Shown here piece by piece: positions 53,501 through 64,000 of a stretch of DNA of 64,000 bases. The notes below the pieces were generated by a model. It saw only the letters and a program-made list of their open reading frames with translations, searched no databases and was not told the origin of the DNA. Both the position numbers and the translations under genes were made by a program. This DNA comes from Dermacentor variabilis (lineage: Eukaryota; Arthropoda; Arachnida; Ixodida; Ixodidae). The stretch lies in NCBI RefSeq assembly GCF_050947875.1, contig NC_134568.1:263446315-263510314 (forward strand), given 5' to 3'. Positions within the stretch are counted from its first letter, which is position 1. Each line of letters begins with the position of its first letter.

Positions 53501-55835
53501 GGAGATCTTGAAATGAACCGTCTGGGGGCTTCGTCTATCCGCGGTTGGCGCGAGGCCGTTGAACCTCGCCACAAAAGCCTGCGCCGAGTTCGAAAACCTC
53601 GTGCTTCTTAGCTCATTTACTTCCATCATGCGTGCAGGATCGCACCAGCTTATACCCACCTTATTACGAAAGTTGGCTACATGGCTTTCGCCGCAGCAGC
53701 ATTCCGCACCTGCTGGAATTCTTTAGCCGGGTTGATCTCTCGCGATGAGTCGCGTGCTAGCCCATTCGAACTGGGTTTGTGTTTATTTCTTTATTTTTTT
53801 TCGGTGTTTGTGTTTTTGTAAATGCTCGGGCTTCCCGGAAGGTTAACGTGCCTGGGTCACAGCTTATGGAGGAAGCCGAGCTGGCGCTTGTCTGTTCTGG
53901 CAGGCATTGCAAGTGAGCTGGACCCCTGATCCAGACGCACTGTCGCTTTTTCCCGCGCAGCTGCGGCGTGGTGTTGACGCGCGCGGGTATACGTGGAGCC
54001 CGTCGTCTTCGCCGCCTGATCCTTGGCCCCAGGGGTCACGACTCGTTACCCCCACGGCCATTGCTTGACTTGCGCCACGCGCAGATCCCATCATAGGCGG
54101 GCGCTGCGGGGAGACGTTCCTGCGGAAGGCGAAAACCGCTTGGAATTTCTCTGATTCGCGACTGAGAGTGGAGCTTAGCGAGACTGTTTTCGAGTCCATC
54201 TTCGTTCTTTCTGCTGAATGGAAGCTCGCACGCAACGTTAAGGTCACAAGTGAAACATCTAGATTCACCCGATATTTGCGCCATGTTACCGCAACCTGCA
54301 CCTCGCTGTATGTGGTGGTTGGTCATCCTGCTTAACGTTTCATGTCCAGCTCCTTTAGTACTGCACCTCGCAGTACACTGGTTTCATTTGGTGTCCTCTA
54401 TTCCGCATGCATGTAAAATACTTTACTGCTCACAGCTAGGGATATAATTTGACAGGTCGCGCTGGAGTTAGTGTATGTCGCGATGAATTTGTAAGGGTAT
54501 ACTAGTATGAACGAGCATGGCTACTTGTCTGCTCGATTTCTGTACGCAGCAAAACTGAAAAAAAAAAAAGCACGCATACTTTGGGGTGGAATACAGGTGA
54601 TCAAGCCTAGCAAAAATAAGTGGACTAGAATGACATAGTATCAGAAGCGAATAAGAAGATGTGCAGACTAGAGACACAGCTAGATTACAGTGTATGCGGC
54701 TCGAAATAGGAAGGTGCACGCACGCGCTCATATTTTTGCATAATGTGTGTTCGCTGCCAGTGATGTGATGTCCTATATGCAGTGCCTTCCTTACAGTGCG
54801 TGTAATTTCTCAAGAAACTGTTAAGTTATATAGTGCACCCAAAGGTCTGATGCAGTTTTTCCGCTGCGAGATGAAAAAGAATTCGAATGGCACTGGTATC
54901 CCGAGAAATTACCTATGTAAGGTAAAATGCTAACGAATTGCATGCAGCTAGGAATAACCACCACCGCGATTGCTTTGTATGTTGAAGCAGTTTTTGCATA
55001 TTCACCATATCATTCCCCGATTCGCTGACGGTGCGTATGCACTGCGGTCATTCTAGAAGTCCGTGATAGTGGTTGGACTAAATAATCAACGCTTATGTCA
55101 TGCTGTCGACAAACATTCCTGAATGAGAGAAGCTACGATAGATGAACTAGCGCTGTTCCAAACCGTTCTGTCATACTGAATCTTTTTGCAGACGCCCATA
55201 GAAACTGTTTCTGCCACGCAAGGTAGAAAGTCCGCGTTCAAAAGTTGGCCCCTTAGCAAACCATCGGTCTTGCCTAGGCACTCGCTCAAGCAACTGAAAC
55301 TTTGTAACCACATCGCAAGTCGCTCAGCTATGTGAAACGCTGCTCGGAAAACAGCAAGCACTTCCCAGCATCGACGAACCTTGCCGATCCGTGTCGTTTA
55401 TACCGCATTGTCCGCTGATCACAGAGAGGCCAAAGGGGCTCGTCAGCTAATAGAGGCCCTTTAGATGCCCGTCAGACGGCGCTGACTGCATATGCCGCCC
55501 CTCTCGCCGCCTCATCAATCTAAGTGATGACTCACCCCATCCAAGGCTTAGACCGCAATATCTTCATTGGCCGGAGATCGCACCCGGGGTCTGTCAGGGG
55601 CAAGGCTCCGGATGTGGGCCTTCGAATGAGGCGGAAGCTTCTCGTTCCTGCATCCGGCACAGCGATGAGTTGGCCACGGCTTTCTGCGCTGAATGGCCGA
55701 TAAGCCGCGCATGATGGTGGCGCTCATATAACATTTAGGTTTGTAAACAGCATGGTTTCTCTTTTTCAATACATGTTTAGTACGTGGAATGTTTGCACTT
55801 CATTGTAGAGTGGTATTTCTTGCTTTCTTTCCTTA
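50545..55835. other. Long unassigned stretch
   Basis: No gene or named repeat was recognised. It holds an A/T-rich segment at 51650-51770 with repeated GTAAC..TTTTT and AATTAC words. Microsatellites are (TGG)n at 51919-51949 and (TAAA)n at 52027-52063. A GC-rich segment at 53850-54330 has a 145-codon minus-strand frame lacking domains. Short exons of a host gene could be hidden here. Confidence 0.3.
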
Positions 55836-55837
55836 CT

Positions 55838-55840
55838 AAT

Positions 55841-55903
<63 letters not shown>

Positions 55904-55907
55904 TTTC
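55838..55907. repeat. (TTTA)n microsatellite
   Basis: About 17 copies of TTTA. Confidence 0.96.
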
Positions 55908-55974
55908 AGTCTAAAAGCACTGTCTTGTCGCTGTGTTATATGAAATGGGTTTGTCCGGATTTTTCTTAGCGCAG

Positions 55975-56209
55975 ACCCGCCGTGATGGCCCAGTGACTGT
56001 GGCGTTCTGCTGCTGAGCACGAGGTCGTTGGTTCGATCCCCGGCCACGGCGCTCACATTTCGATGGAGGCGAAATGCAAAAGCGCTCGTGTGCTCATATA
56101 TAGGTGCACGTCAAAGAACCCCAGGTGATAGAAATTAACCCGGAGCCGTCAGACCTCACATAGCTCCAGTGTTGCTTTGGAACGTTGAACCCCACGAATC
56201 AATCAATCT
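55975..56209 (+). mobile_element. tRNA-derived SINE (Ruka-like), copy 7
   Basis: Head ACCCGCCGTGATGGCCCAGTG, B-box TGGTTCGATCCCC, then CATTTCGATGGAGGCGAAATGC, GTGCACGTCAAAGAACCCCAGG, and an end GAACCCCACGAATCAATCAATC with a CAAT-type tail. It is a variant subfamily: the last third differs from copies 3 and 4. Confidence 0.85.
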
Positions 56210-56214
56210 CCGCG

Positions 56215-56965
56215 TAAGCAAGTGGTGTGCTGCCGCAGGTCCGCGACTGCAGCTCACGCTGGTTGCGACAGCCCGTTGTACGCATTACTGCGGGAAAGGC
56301 GTCCTAGTGAAATACTCCACGACATCCGCGCGGACCAAGCACGTATTAGGCCTGTGTGTTCCCCGCTGCCCACGGCAAGACGACCGTTACTGTGGATGAA
56401 GCGGACTGATTTGGTCTTTGAGGGACAGAGCTCCATCTTTTACGCCCAGCTTGCGGCCGCGAATGCTATAGCCATAAAATTCTTGTTCTAGAATTGGGAC
56501 TTCCGAATCTCACTCTATACGGCATAATAGCCTGTAATGGACGGTCATCTCATTGTGTCCAAGCTTCTGCATTGATGGCACCTAAGCACAGTTATAAGCA
56601 AGCGTAGTGACTGTTTCATAGACCGCCCGTGCCGTTTTTGTGTTCTCTTCCGCTGTCCCCGTCTTTATTTGGGGTCAATATGATATGCAGTGAACACCAA
56701 CTAGGACAAATTGATGTTCTTCTGTTTCATAGTGTTCACTAGAGAGCGCATGTGTCGTATACTAGTGCCGCGCCAGTGGCTTAGAGAAGGACGATGAAGT
56801 TCACAGCTTATGCTTGGCCTTGATGGGGTACCGCTAGTATTAGCGCCCCTGAGACATACGCATAAGCACACACTGTAGTTACACTCTAGTTATCTGTAGA
56901 ACCGCTCTTTGGAAATCAATATTTTCTACTGTTCTCTTGTTACTTTGCTCTCTTTTTATGTTTGC
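56215..56965. other. Unassigned sequence
   Basis: No recognised gene or repeat. Confidence 0.3.
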
Positions 56966-56970
56966 ATCAA

Positions 56971-57220
56971 ACCCACCGCGTTAGCTCAGTGGCTATGGTG
57001 CTGCGCTGCTGAGCACAAGGTCGGGGGTCCGATGACGGCCGCGGCAGCCACATTCCGATGGGGACGGAATGCAAGGACGCTCGCGTACCGGTGTATTGGG
57101 TGCGCATTAAAGAACGCTAGGTGGTCAAAATTAATTAGGCGTCCCCCCCCCCCCACCCCACGACGTGCCTCATAATGAGATTGTGGTTTGGGCACGTGAA
57201 ACCTACCCCTGACTTTATTT
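56971..57220 (+). mobile_element. tRNA-derived SINE (Ruka-like), copy 8
   Basis: Head CCCACCGCGTTAGCTCAGTGG, then GGTCGGGGGTCCGATGACGG, ACATTCCGATGGGGACGGAATGC, GCATTAAAGAACGCTAGGTGG, a C-run insertion at 57144-57157, and ACGTGCCTCATAATGAGA. The head keeps a good A-box. The C-run is private to this copy. Confidence 0.88.
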
Positions 57221-57229
57221 TAATTTTTA

Positions 57230-58950
57230 CGTCTGTGAAACGATTACCACTTACAAATCTCGTTCTATTCACGCCCCTGCGGTCATACTTGACTTCCGAA
57301 GCAAAACAATGACAGTTATTAATGGATTTCGTAGTAAAGGAAATCTGCAGCTCCTGATGAATGGAGTAACAAACACGATCGCTCATGTATTTAGCATGCA
57401 CAACTAGCAGCTGGCAGACTGCTTTCCTGTACCTCCAAGTGGCCTGGCTGTACATGGAGAAAATGTTCCTTTAGTTATGTACCTAGGAGCGATTGTGTAA
57501 GTGATGGTTTTGAAGAAAAAGAAAGGAACAACAAATTTCTGGCGGGTGTTGCCATCCGAAGCTGCATCCTTCCTGTTTGCCGATATTCTTAGGCGTCTTG
57601 CCTTGATGACGTGCAACGAAGCCCGGAAGACATTATTTGACATCGCCAAACACCGTAGAAGGGTGAAGTGTGATAGGAACACGCATCAGGGCGAAGACAT
57701 CCCTCGTCTCCAGTGTGTCTTGATAACCCTTAGCGTGTGTTTGTTCTCGTCCCAGCGCAGGCTGGTAGCGCGACTCCTCGGCAGACCATGGAGCGGCAGA
57801 GAATTAGCCTGCCAAAAAATGTCAGCCGTGTATGCACAAGCCTATAGCTGTATGTAATGATCTCCACACGGAGCCCCCTTTTTGGGACCGCGCTACGACG
57901 AGTAGGAAGAATGTCTACCTTGCCGGGCGCCAGCGGCGCTTTCAAAGAAAGTGTTTGCTCGACGCGCGAGGTATCTATCTTCTGCCTCTAGCAAGCGATG
58001 ACGCATGCGTTCGTTCGTTTTGTTCTCTTTTGTCGACGACCAGCTGTGACTGGTTGTGTACGACAGAGGTGAGCCCCGGCTGGCAGCGTTGCGTGGGGGT
58101 TATAAGCGTAGACTTTCCTCGTGCAAGCCATCAAGGACAGAAACGCTGTTCTGGCTAAGGAAAGTCAAAAGGGCAAGGTCGGCGACGAGGAGCCGCCTCT
58201 CGCGGCCCGCTCGACGCGTCAGTCCAGCTGTAAATCGCTGTGACAGAGTCGCTATCCGATACTTAGCGACGCAATAAAGCGCGCGGCCCTCGAAGGGCAG
58301 GCGCGGGCTCATTGAAGCTAATGCTCTTCCGCTACTGCCGGGGGTTTTCAGTTCACACCGGCCGCTGCGCGCGGGCCGCCTCGTCGTTTCCTCGGATCGG
58401 CAACGCGAAGACGCAGCGATTCCCGTCTTTGAGTTGCGGAGGGAGAATGGGAGTTCTGTCTAGACGATTCCGGGCTGTAGCCACTTTGTCTGGCCCTTGC
58501 AGCTTCCTCTTCTCGTTCATGGGCGGCAGACGTCAAAGATGAGGGAAAACACTTGCTTTACTGCCCAATATTTTGCCTCTCTCTCTCTATCGCTTTCTGT
58601 CTGCTTTTTCCTGATTCATGACGCAACCAGCTCAATTTGACCGCGTTGCTGCTAGCATATTTCTTCATTATTGTTGCTACATAAAACTGGCGACCACATT
58701 TTTTTTCTTTTTGCGGCGAGCGACTGTTAGAAGTCGTTCAGCTGCCACTTCTCGTCCATTTTAATGAAGAAAGATTCAGCGTCTTATATCGGCCTCACGC
58801 TTAAAGAAAAACCGAAATGGGAGTGGCGTCTTTTTTAATAACTATCAGCATCAGATGTTTTTCCGTTCGAAGATAAACTTCACTAACGTGGGAAATCTTA
58901 AGAACTTGTCGACAACCTTCTAGCAGGCTTACAACAGCGTTTCATGTCAT
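57230..58950. other. Unassigned sequence with CpG-rich part
   Basis: About 58050-58540 is CpG-rich with featureless frames on both strands. No gene or repeat family was recognised. Confidence 0.3.
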
Positions 58951-58954
58951 TCGA

Positions 58955-59190
58955 CCCGCCGTGGTTGCTTGGTGGCTGTGGTGTTGGGCTGCTAAGCACG
59001 AGGTCGCGGGATGGAATCCTGGCCACGGCGCCGGCATTTCGATGGGGCGAAATGCGAAAACACCCGTCTACTTAGATTTAGGTACACGTGAAAGAACCCC
59101 AGGTGGTCTAAATTTCCTGAGTTCCCCACTACGGCGTGACTCATAATCAGATCGTGGTTTTGGCACGTAAATTCCCATAATTTTAGTTCC
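58955..59190 (+). mobile_element. tRNA-derived SINE (Ruka-like), copy 9
   Basis: Nearly full length: GACCCGCCGTGGTTGCTTGG, GGTCGCGGGATGGAATCC, CATTTCGATGGGGCGAAATGC, AACACCCGTCTACTTAG, AAGAACCCCAGGTGG, GCGTGACTCATAATCAG and TTTTGGCACGTAAATTCCC. The target duplication is not clear. Confidence 0.9.
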
Positions 59191-59299
59191 ATAAGTGTTA
59201 TGTCCAAGTCTACCTTAAATGATTATTGGTCTGAAGTTTATATTGAAAATGTACTATCGCGTGGCCTGCGCGCGCTCAGTTCCGTCTGCAGACTTGCAA

Positions 59300-59640
59300 G
59301 ACATTTCCGTACCCTGTCCACTTCCCTTTCTCAAGTTATTCACACCCTTATGTCTTCCATTACTTGAATACGCCTCAGTGGTGGGGAATGGCACGGGCAA
59401 GTGAAACAGCATATTAATCGCAAATGTATGGAAAAAATACACGGGCATATACAAAGGTCGTTTTCTTATCGCGCGCACGAACAACTTTTCAAGGTTTGAT
59501 AATTATCCCACACTTCCATCACTTAGCTGCAAACGTAGCCCCACAGACGTCCTCTTTTCGTATGAAGTCATGCACGGAATTATTACATGCGCGGGGCTAC
59601 GTAGAGTGTTTTCTTTTATTTTTATTTTTTAGCTGCACCA
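59300..59640 (+). pseudogene. Non-LTR retrotransposon RT C-terminal remnant (CR1/Jockey-like)
   Basis: Plus-strand translation shows LCLPLLEYASVVGNGTGK, a stop, then after decayed sequence DNYPTLPSLSCKRSPTDVLFSYEVMHGII. Both parts occur in this order at the C terminus of CR1/Jockey-type reverse transcriptases (LPxLEYAS.VWxP... then LPSL..RR...L...YK..HG). Stops and frame changes show it is dead. The clade is not resolved. Confidence 0.5.
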
Positions 59641-59649
59641 AATTTTAAA

Positions 59650-60505
59650 ACAGCTTTGGGCGCAGAATCTCCTGTGGGATTTAGCTAAATGATGCGTAAG
59701 CATTTGCTACTAATCAAATGCTGTTTCGTCGTCGAATGCTGCTGTGTTTCGTATAATTGCGCAAAACAGTGCGAGAGAATCGTGAAATGTAGAAGCGCGG
59801 TTGCAGCACCTAAATGATAACTAAATTATATGAGACAACGAAGAAGAGGCGAGTAGTAGATAAGGTGTCATGTTACAGCTAACTCCCACAGGATGTGGAC
59901 GAGGGATGAGAATGCTGAGTGATATTTTGTAAATGAAGCAAATATATACTACATTTATTATGTACGCTGTCTCTTGTGTGGTTCTTCTTGCGTTTCTTCT
60001 TGATCTTTAAGCTGGATGATGGGGCGTTTGGATGATTCCGCTGCTTCTTGGAAGATGGGCATTGGCCGAAGCATGCTGTGGTACGTGATGTAATTAAACA
60101 GTGTCACGTTTGGTAGTCCTCCTATGTAGACGTGGTCGATGACGCTCCCTCCTCTCAGTAGGAACCGTTATCAACTGTACTCCTGCGGCTGCTGCGCATT
60201 GCACGGCCGCGCGTGCAATACCTCGAAAGCGATCGGTGATGCAGACAGAGTGCGCCGAGCCCTGATAGCTACGTGTGTGCTATGTTCTCGCCGCTTAGTT
60301 CGCCTTCAAGCGAGAGGCAGCACGAGGGCCACTTCGCTCGATCATCTTACGTGACAGATGGACGGACGCATGGACGGACGGGTTTCCTCGTTGGGTATAC
60401 GCATAGAAAATGCTTACGCATTTAAAATTGCATGTGGCAAATAGCAGAATTCTTACCCTTGAGCTAAATTACTCGATGAGGCGGCCATTACTTCTGCGAG
60501 AAATC
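59650..60505. other. Unassigned sequence
   Basis: No recognised gene or repeat. Confidence 0.3.
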
Positions 60506-60510
60506 GAAAT

Positions 60511-60940
60511 GGTTAATTGAATAATTATCATAATTACACTTATTACGTATTTAACTATTTACTTTAGGGCACATATTTCATCTACGCATTGTATCCAGTG
60601 AGTTTGAAAGGCATAACCACTTGGAACGAATTTTTGGGACTGTACCGGTTTCGAGATATGCGCCGTCAAATTTGCGGTAAAACTGCACTGTTCCACTTTT
60701 TTTTTGTTTTTCAGAAAACGCTGGTGTTATGCATTCAAGCACAAAAGTAACTGGAACGCCAATGCATTTCGTTGGACACATTGAAAATTAATATCTCGAA
60801 ACTGCTGCAGCCCTAAGAATTCATTTCAAGTGGATACGCCTTGCCAACTCACCGGCTATATAATTCGTAAGTTGCAATATGTGCCACAAAGTAATTAGTT
60901 AAAGTGTTAATTAGCGCAATTACGTTAATTATTCAATTCG
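60511..60940. mobile_element. Foldback element (about 430 bp)
   Basis: The outer arms start at GGTTAATTGAATAATTA (60511) and end in the complement TAATTATTCAATT (60938). Inner arms also pair: GGGCACATATT with AATATGTGCC, then CCACTTGGAACGAATTTTT with GAATTCATTTCAAGTGG, and GGTTTCGAGATAT with ATATCTCGAAACTG. The two halves are inverted copies with roughly 15-25% differences around a central spacer. There is no ORF. It is probably an old foldback/MITE. Confidence 0.65.
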
Positions 60941-60944
60941 GCAT

Positions 60945-61530
60945 TTTTGCTTCTCGTAGAAGCAGCTAACTGCGTCTGCACTTCTAGCCCGGCCGTTTGT
61001 GCGCATGGCGCGTCTGAGCGCGGCTCCGTGCGCCCTATCACGGGGGCAAGCAGCGGCGGGTGAAAGATCAGCGAGCCGAGATGGCTGGTGGCTCCGTGCG
61101 CGCTGTGTTCTCGAGCGCCTAGTGTTGGAGACCGCATAATCAAGTTTCGGAGACGCGTTGACGTTAGAGGCAGCAAGAAGCGTTCGCTCACCGCTGCTGC
61201 CGCTCTTCATCACGCCATCGTCGTGAGAGCGAGTGTCAGCGGTCATCGAGTGAAGTCTGTTAAGGTTTGGCTGTGCGCGCGTGACACCCCTCTTGCTAAT
61301 TTAATTAGGGAGCGAATGTTTATTGCAAGTTACACGGCCGATAAAACTACGACCCTTACTTTACGCAGATGTCTATACCGTGCTATCGCCATCGATGCTT
61401 CGCCTTTGGGGAATATAACAGCGACTTTTTTCAGTGAATCGAAGTACTTCGTTTAAGCAAAGATACCTCACTGGGAAACTTAGCAGACGCCCGTTCCTCC
61501 TCTTCCCTTATTACCCTTGGCACACTTCGT
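60945..61530. other. Unassigned sequence, CpG-rich
   Basis: CpG-rich at 60980-61250, with overlapping frames of about 100 codons on both strands that lack a domain. Confidence 0.3.
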
Positions 61531-61537
61531 TTCCTTC

Positions 61538-61700
61538 GTCGCATTTCAATTTGGGCGAAATACAAGAACGTTCGTCCACTTAGATTTACGCGCACGTCAA
61601 AGAACTCCGGGTAATCAATATTAATGTCGAGTTCCCCACTAAGGCGTGCCTCATAATCATCGTGGTTTTTGCCTCGTGAAGCTCCAGAATTTATTACTTT
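61538..61700 (+). mobile_element. SINE (Ruka-like) 3' part, 5' truncated
   Basis: It begins within the body at CATTTCAATTTGGGCGAAATAC and continues AAGAACG..CGTCCACTTAGATTTACG, GTCAAAGAACTCCGGGTAATC and GGCGTGCCTCATAATCATCGTGG. The tRNA-like head is missing. Confidence 0.75.
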
Positions 61701-61704
61701 TCGC

Positions 61705-64000
61705 CAAATGCTCTGGCGAAGCACTGCAACAGCGCCGGCTGCTGATCAGTAGTGGATGTAAACTGCTGATTGAGCATTCGTGGCTGCTGCGTCACGAGCG
61801 CCACGTTGTCTTCCAGCTTATGCGCTCCCTTGAAAAAAAGAAAAAAAAAGAAAGCGTTGAACGATGACGCTGGTTTCGAGTGCACACTGGGCTGCCTGTT
61901 GGTCGGGGATTTGTGCTCGCCGCTCGTGCGAGCACCGGCGTTGACGCACGCTCGGCAAAAGCGGCCCGTTGGCAGTGCGTCAGCGGGAAGCTTATTTTTC
62001 CTTTCTGTGTTTTGACGGCGCCTGCTCGTTTTCCTACGCTCGATGGAGCTGAAGTTAGAAGGAGGCTCCGTGGAAAGAGCTCGGCGTCGTGCGCTTCTGA
62101 GCCGGCCAGAAAGGCGTGGCGAGAGGGAGCAAAGGGGTTTCGCGTTATGGACGTCGTTGCTGCAGTGCAGCTGCCACTTCCGTTTGCGGACCAAGGTCAA
62201 GCAGGGCTTTCCTGTTCGTCTCCGCAACGGCTGGGCCTGACTCGCTCGTCGGCAGTCTTGAATCTGCCTTCCTCTGCGTGTCGGCGTCTTCCGCTCGGCG
62301 CATTGTTTTTAGGTACTGCTTCCGCAGGGCTGAGGGGGTGCCGTATCAATAATTAATGAAATAATTCCGTGGAGGTCACTGTGGACGCCATGGAGGACGC
62401 AGTTATTTAGGAAACCTTAATCGTTTCTTTTTCTTTCTGTTGTTTTTTACGTACGGTATATTACCTTCGCGTGCGGGCACTTTTGCATTTAGTCTGTATC
62501 GAAGTGCTGTTTCGAGTAATGAAGCACGGAACCCTAGATTTCGTGTCCAGCAGCAGAAAAGCTCATCCGTCTAATTACGGGCACTGTCGTGACACGTGCC
62601 CGGTGAAGAGAAACCGACTGTATATAGTCGCTAACGATCTTCAGATGCGCAGTCCAGCGTGTGAGTTCAACAATTTTTTTTATTGTTTCCCTATAGTGCT
62701 AATGATGAGCAAACGGACCTGTTTCTTAAGAAGCTCTTCGGGTCACAGAATTCTGAATTACGGGCATGTTTACTGCTACGTTTGTAACTCTGCTCAGTGC
62801 TAATTTTACGACAACCTACTTGGGCTTGCGCTTTGAGGAAACGCACCGTTTTTAGATCAACATCGTGTGACATGTTTCCACTCGTGCAAGGTAACTGTAT
62901 TGCGTAATCCGTCAAATACGGGCCATAACGTCGCAAATAAGCAAAATACACCACGTGTCCTATAAAGCATATCGTTTCTGACCCGCAAATAGGATGTTTA
63001 TTTGGAACTCGGTAACATATTTCGAAAATATAGTTGCTTTTCTTGTGTTAAATGCTACATTATTTAAATCAATATTTCAAGTATTTTAATTATAATATTT
63101 AGTTATGTTAAAATTGATCCAAACGGCAAAGTTTAGCTCTGCTAGTTGCATTGTGTTCGGTGCTTTCACTTACACCTAACGGATAGCTGCGACGGCCACG
63201 CAACCTTCAGAAATACTTGCAGCTTAAGCGAATGCGAGCGCTCACCCCAAGCCGTGGACCAGAGCTGCCCGAGAAGCGGAGTCGGCACGCGCAATCAGAC
63301 AAAGCACTCCGCCGCTCTTTTACGGCGACGCCGGTTGCCCTCAAAAGCCACGCACGGGCGCAGGTCGCGAAAGAGTTTTTGACACCTCCTGCGGTCGATC
63401 TATCAGGGCGTATCATCTCCCGCTAACGGCGTTCCGCATTTTACCGATTCATGCCGCAAGCGCGGTGTGCCTTCGCACCGGGTGTTCCCGGAACCAAGGG
63501 TCGGGGCTTTACGAGCCACGAATCTGCCCACCTGCGCGCCGCGGTGGGTTTGGCGTTCTTTAGCTTTTCTTTCAGCGCCCATAGAATGTCCCCGTCTGAC
63601 TTTACGGCTTTTCTGTCTGCCTTCCAGGAACTCAATCGGCACCCCAAAAGGAAAGGGGGCATTCGAGAGGACGGGCCCTGGCAGCAATCAGGCCGAGTGC
63701 GTGCATGCGGGCTCCGCGAAGCCGGGGTGCGCGGCGCGGTTTTCGGGCGACACTCTTCGCGAAATGTGCCGCGTATGAAGCGAGTGGCGCAGAGCAGGTG
63801 TGGCATGTCACACTACGATGCGGCAGCGTCCCCCGAACTCTCCGCCTGCTTGATCTTGACTGACTGAAGAAGTGTGTGCCGTATGCTGCGTAGGTTTCGG
63901 CACCGCGTGAAGCGCCTTGCGGACTGCAGCGAGCGGTTCCGTCATGTTACCGAGAGTTAAATGGTAGGAGGAACGACCTGGCAAATGTAAAAAAAAAATT
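61705..64000. other. Unassigned sequence with two CpG-rich islands
   Basis: Islands lie at about 61880-62350 and 63200-63800. Frames on both strands (up to 177 codons) overlap and have no domain. Between them 62400-63150 is AT-rich. No gene or named repeat was recognised. Confidence 0.3.

Overview
This window looks like nuclear DNA of an animal, most probably a hard (ixodid) tick. It has no dense array of ORFs. It contains many copies of a tRNA-derived SINE that resembles the tick SINE family called Ruka. It also holds foldback elements, mariner, hAT, Penelope-like and non-LTR retrotransposon debris, long (AT)n and tetranucleotide microsatellites, and CpG-rich islands. The species cannot be named from the sequence. 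All family names come from recall of motifs, with no database search.

The only long intact coding sequence is at 32617-37119 on the minus strand. It encodes a 1500-residue Gag-Pol polyprotein of an LTR retrotransposon. Two 914/915-bp LTRs (31216-32130 and 37475-38388) flank it, and the whole element sits in a 4-bp target duplication. The protein order is Gag (SAP-like motif, coiled coil, SCAN-like capsid region, zinc knuckle), protease-like, INTEGRASE, reverse transcriptase, RNase H. The RT, RNase H and integrase are Ty3/gypsy type, but integrase lies upstream of RT, as in Ty1/copia. This is the arrangement described for the Gmr1 group. It is the most notable object in the window.

Region by region. 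1-2800: unique, partly CpG-rich sequence. 2800-5720: a cluster of nested repeats, with two SINEs, two related foldback elements, a hAT/CGGBP1-like pseudogene and a foldback whose arms carry a tRNA-like cloverleaf. 6100-8640: terminal-type repeats of a DNA element, a Penelope-like fragment, and two tail-to-tail 3' ends of one non-LTR element. 9000-10320: CpG island with a TATA-like element and a possible five-codon first exon. 10.3-26 kb: mostly unrecognised sequence with further CpG-rich islands, a candidate 1-kb nonautonomous DNA element, palindromes and a 272-bp tandem duplication. 26.5-29.8 kb: SINEs and a mariner copy with a SINE inside it. 31.2-38.4 kb: the LTR retrotransposon. 38.4-64 kb: SINEs, MITE-like elements, a CR1/Jockey-like fragment and an 890-bp tetranucleotide array (47389-48277).

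No complete host gene could be supported. The window may be intergenic or largely intronic. Two very short exon candidates (10303-10317 and 25254-25329) are given at low confidence. Protein-coding host genes with short exons could be present and missed.
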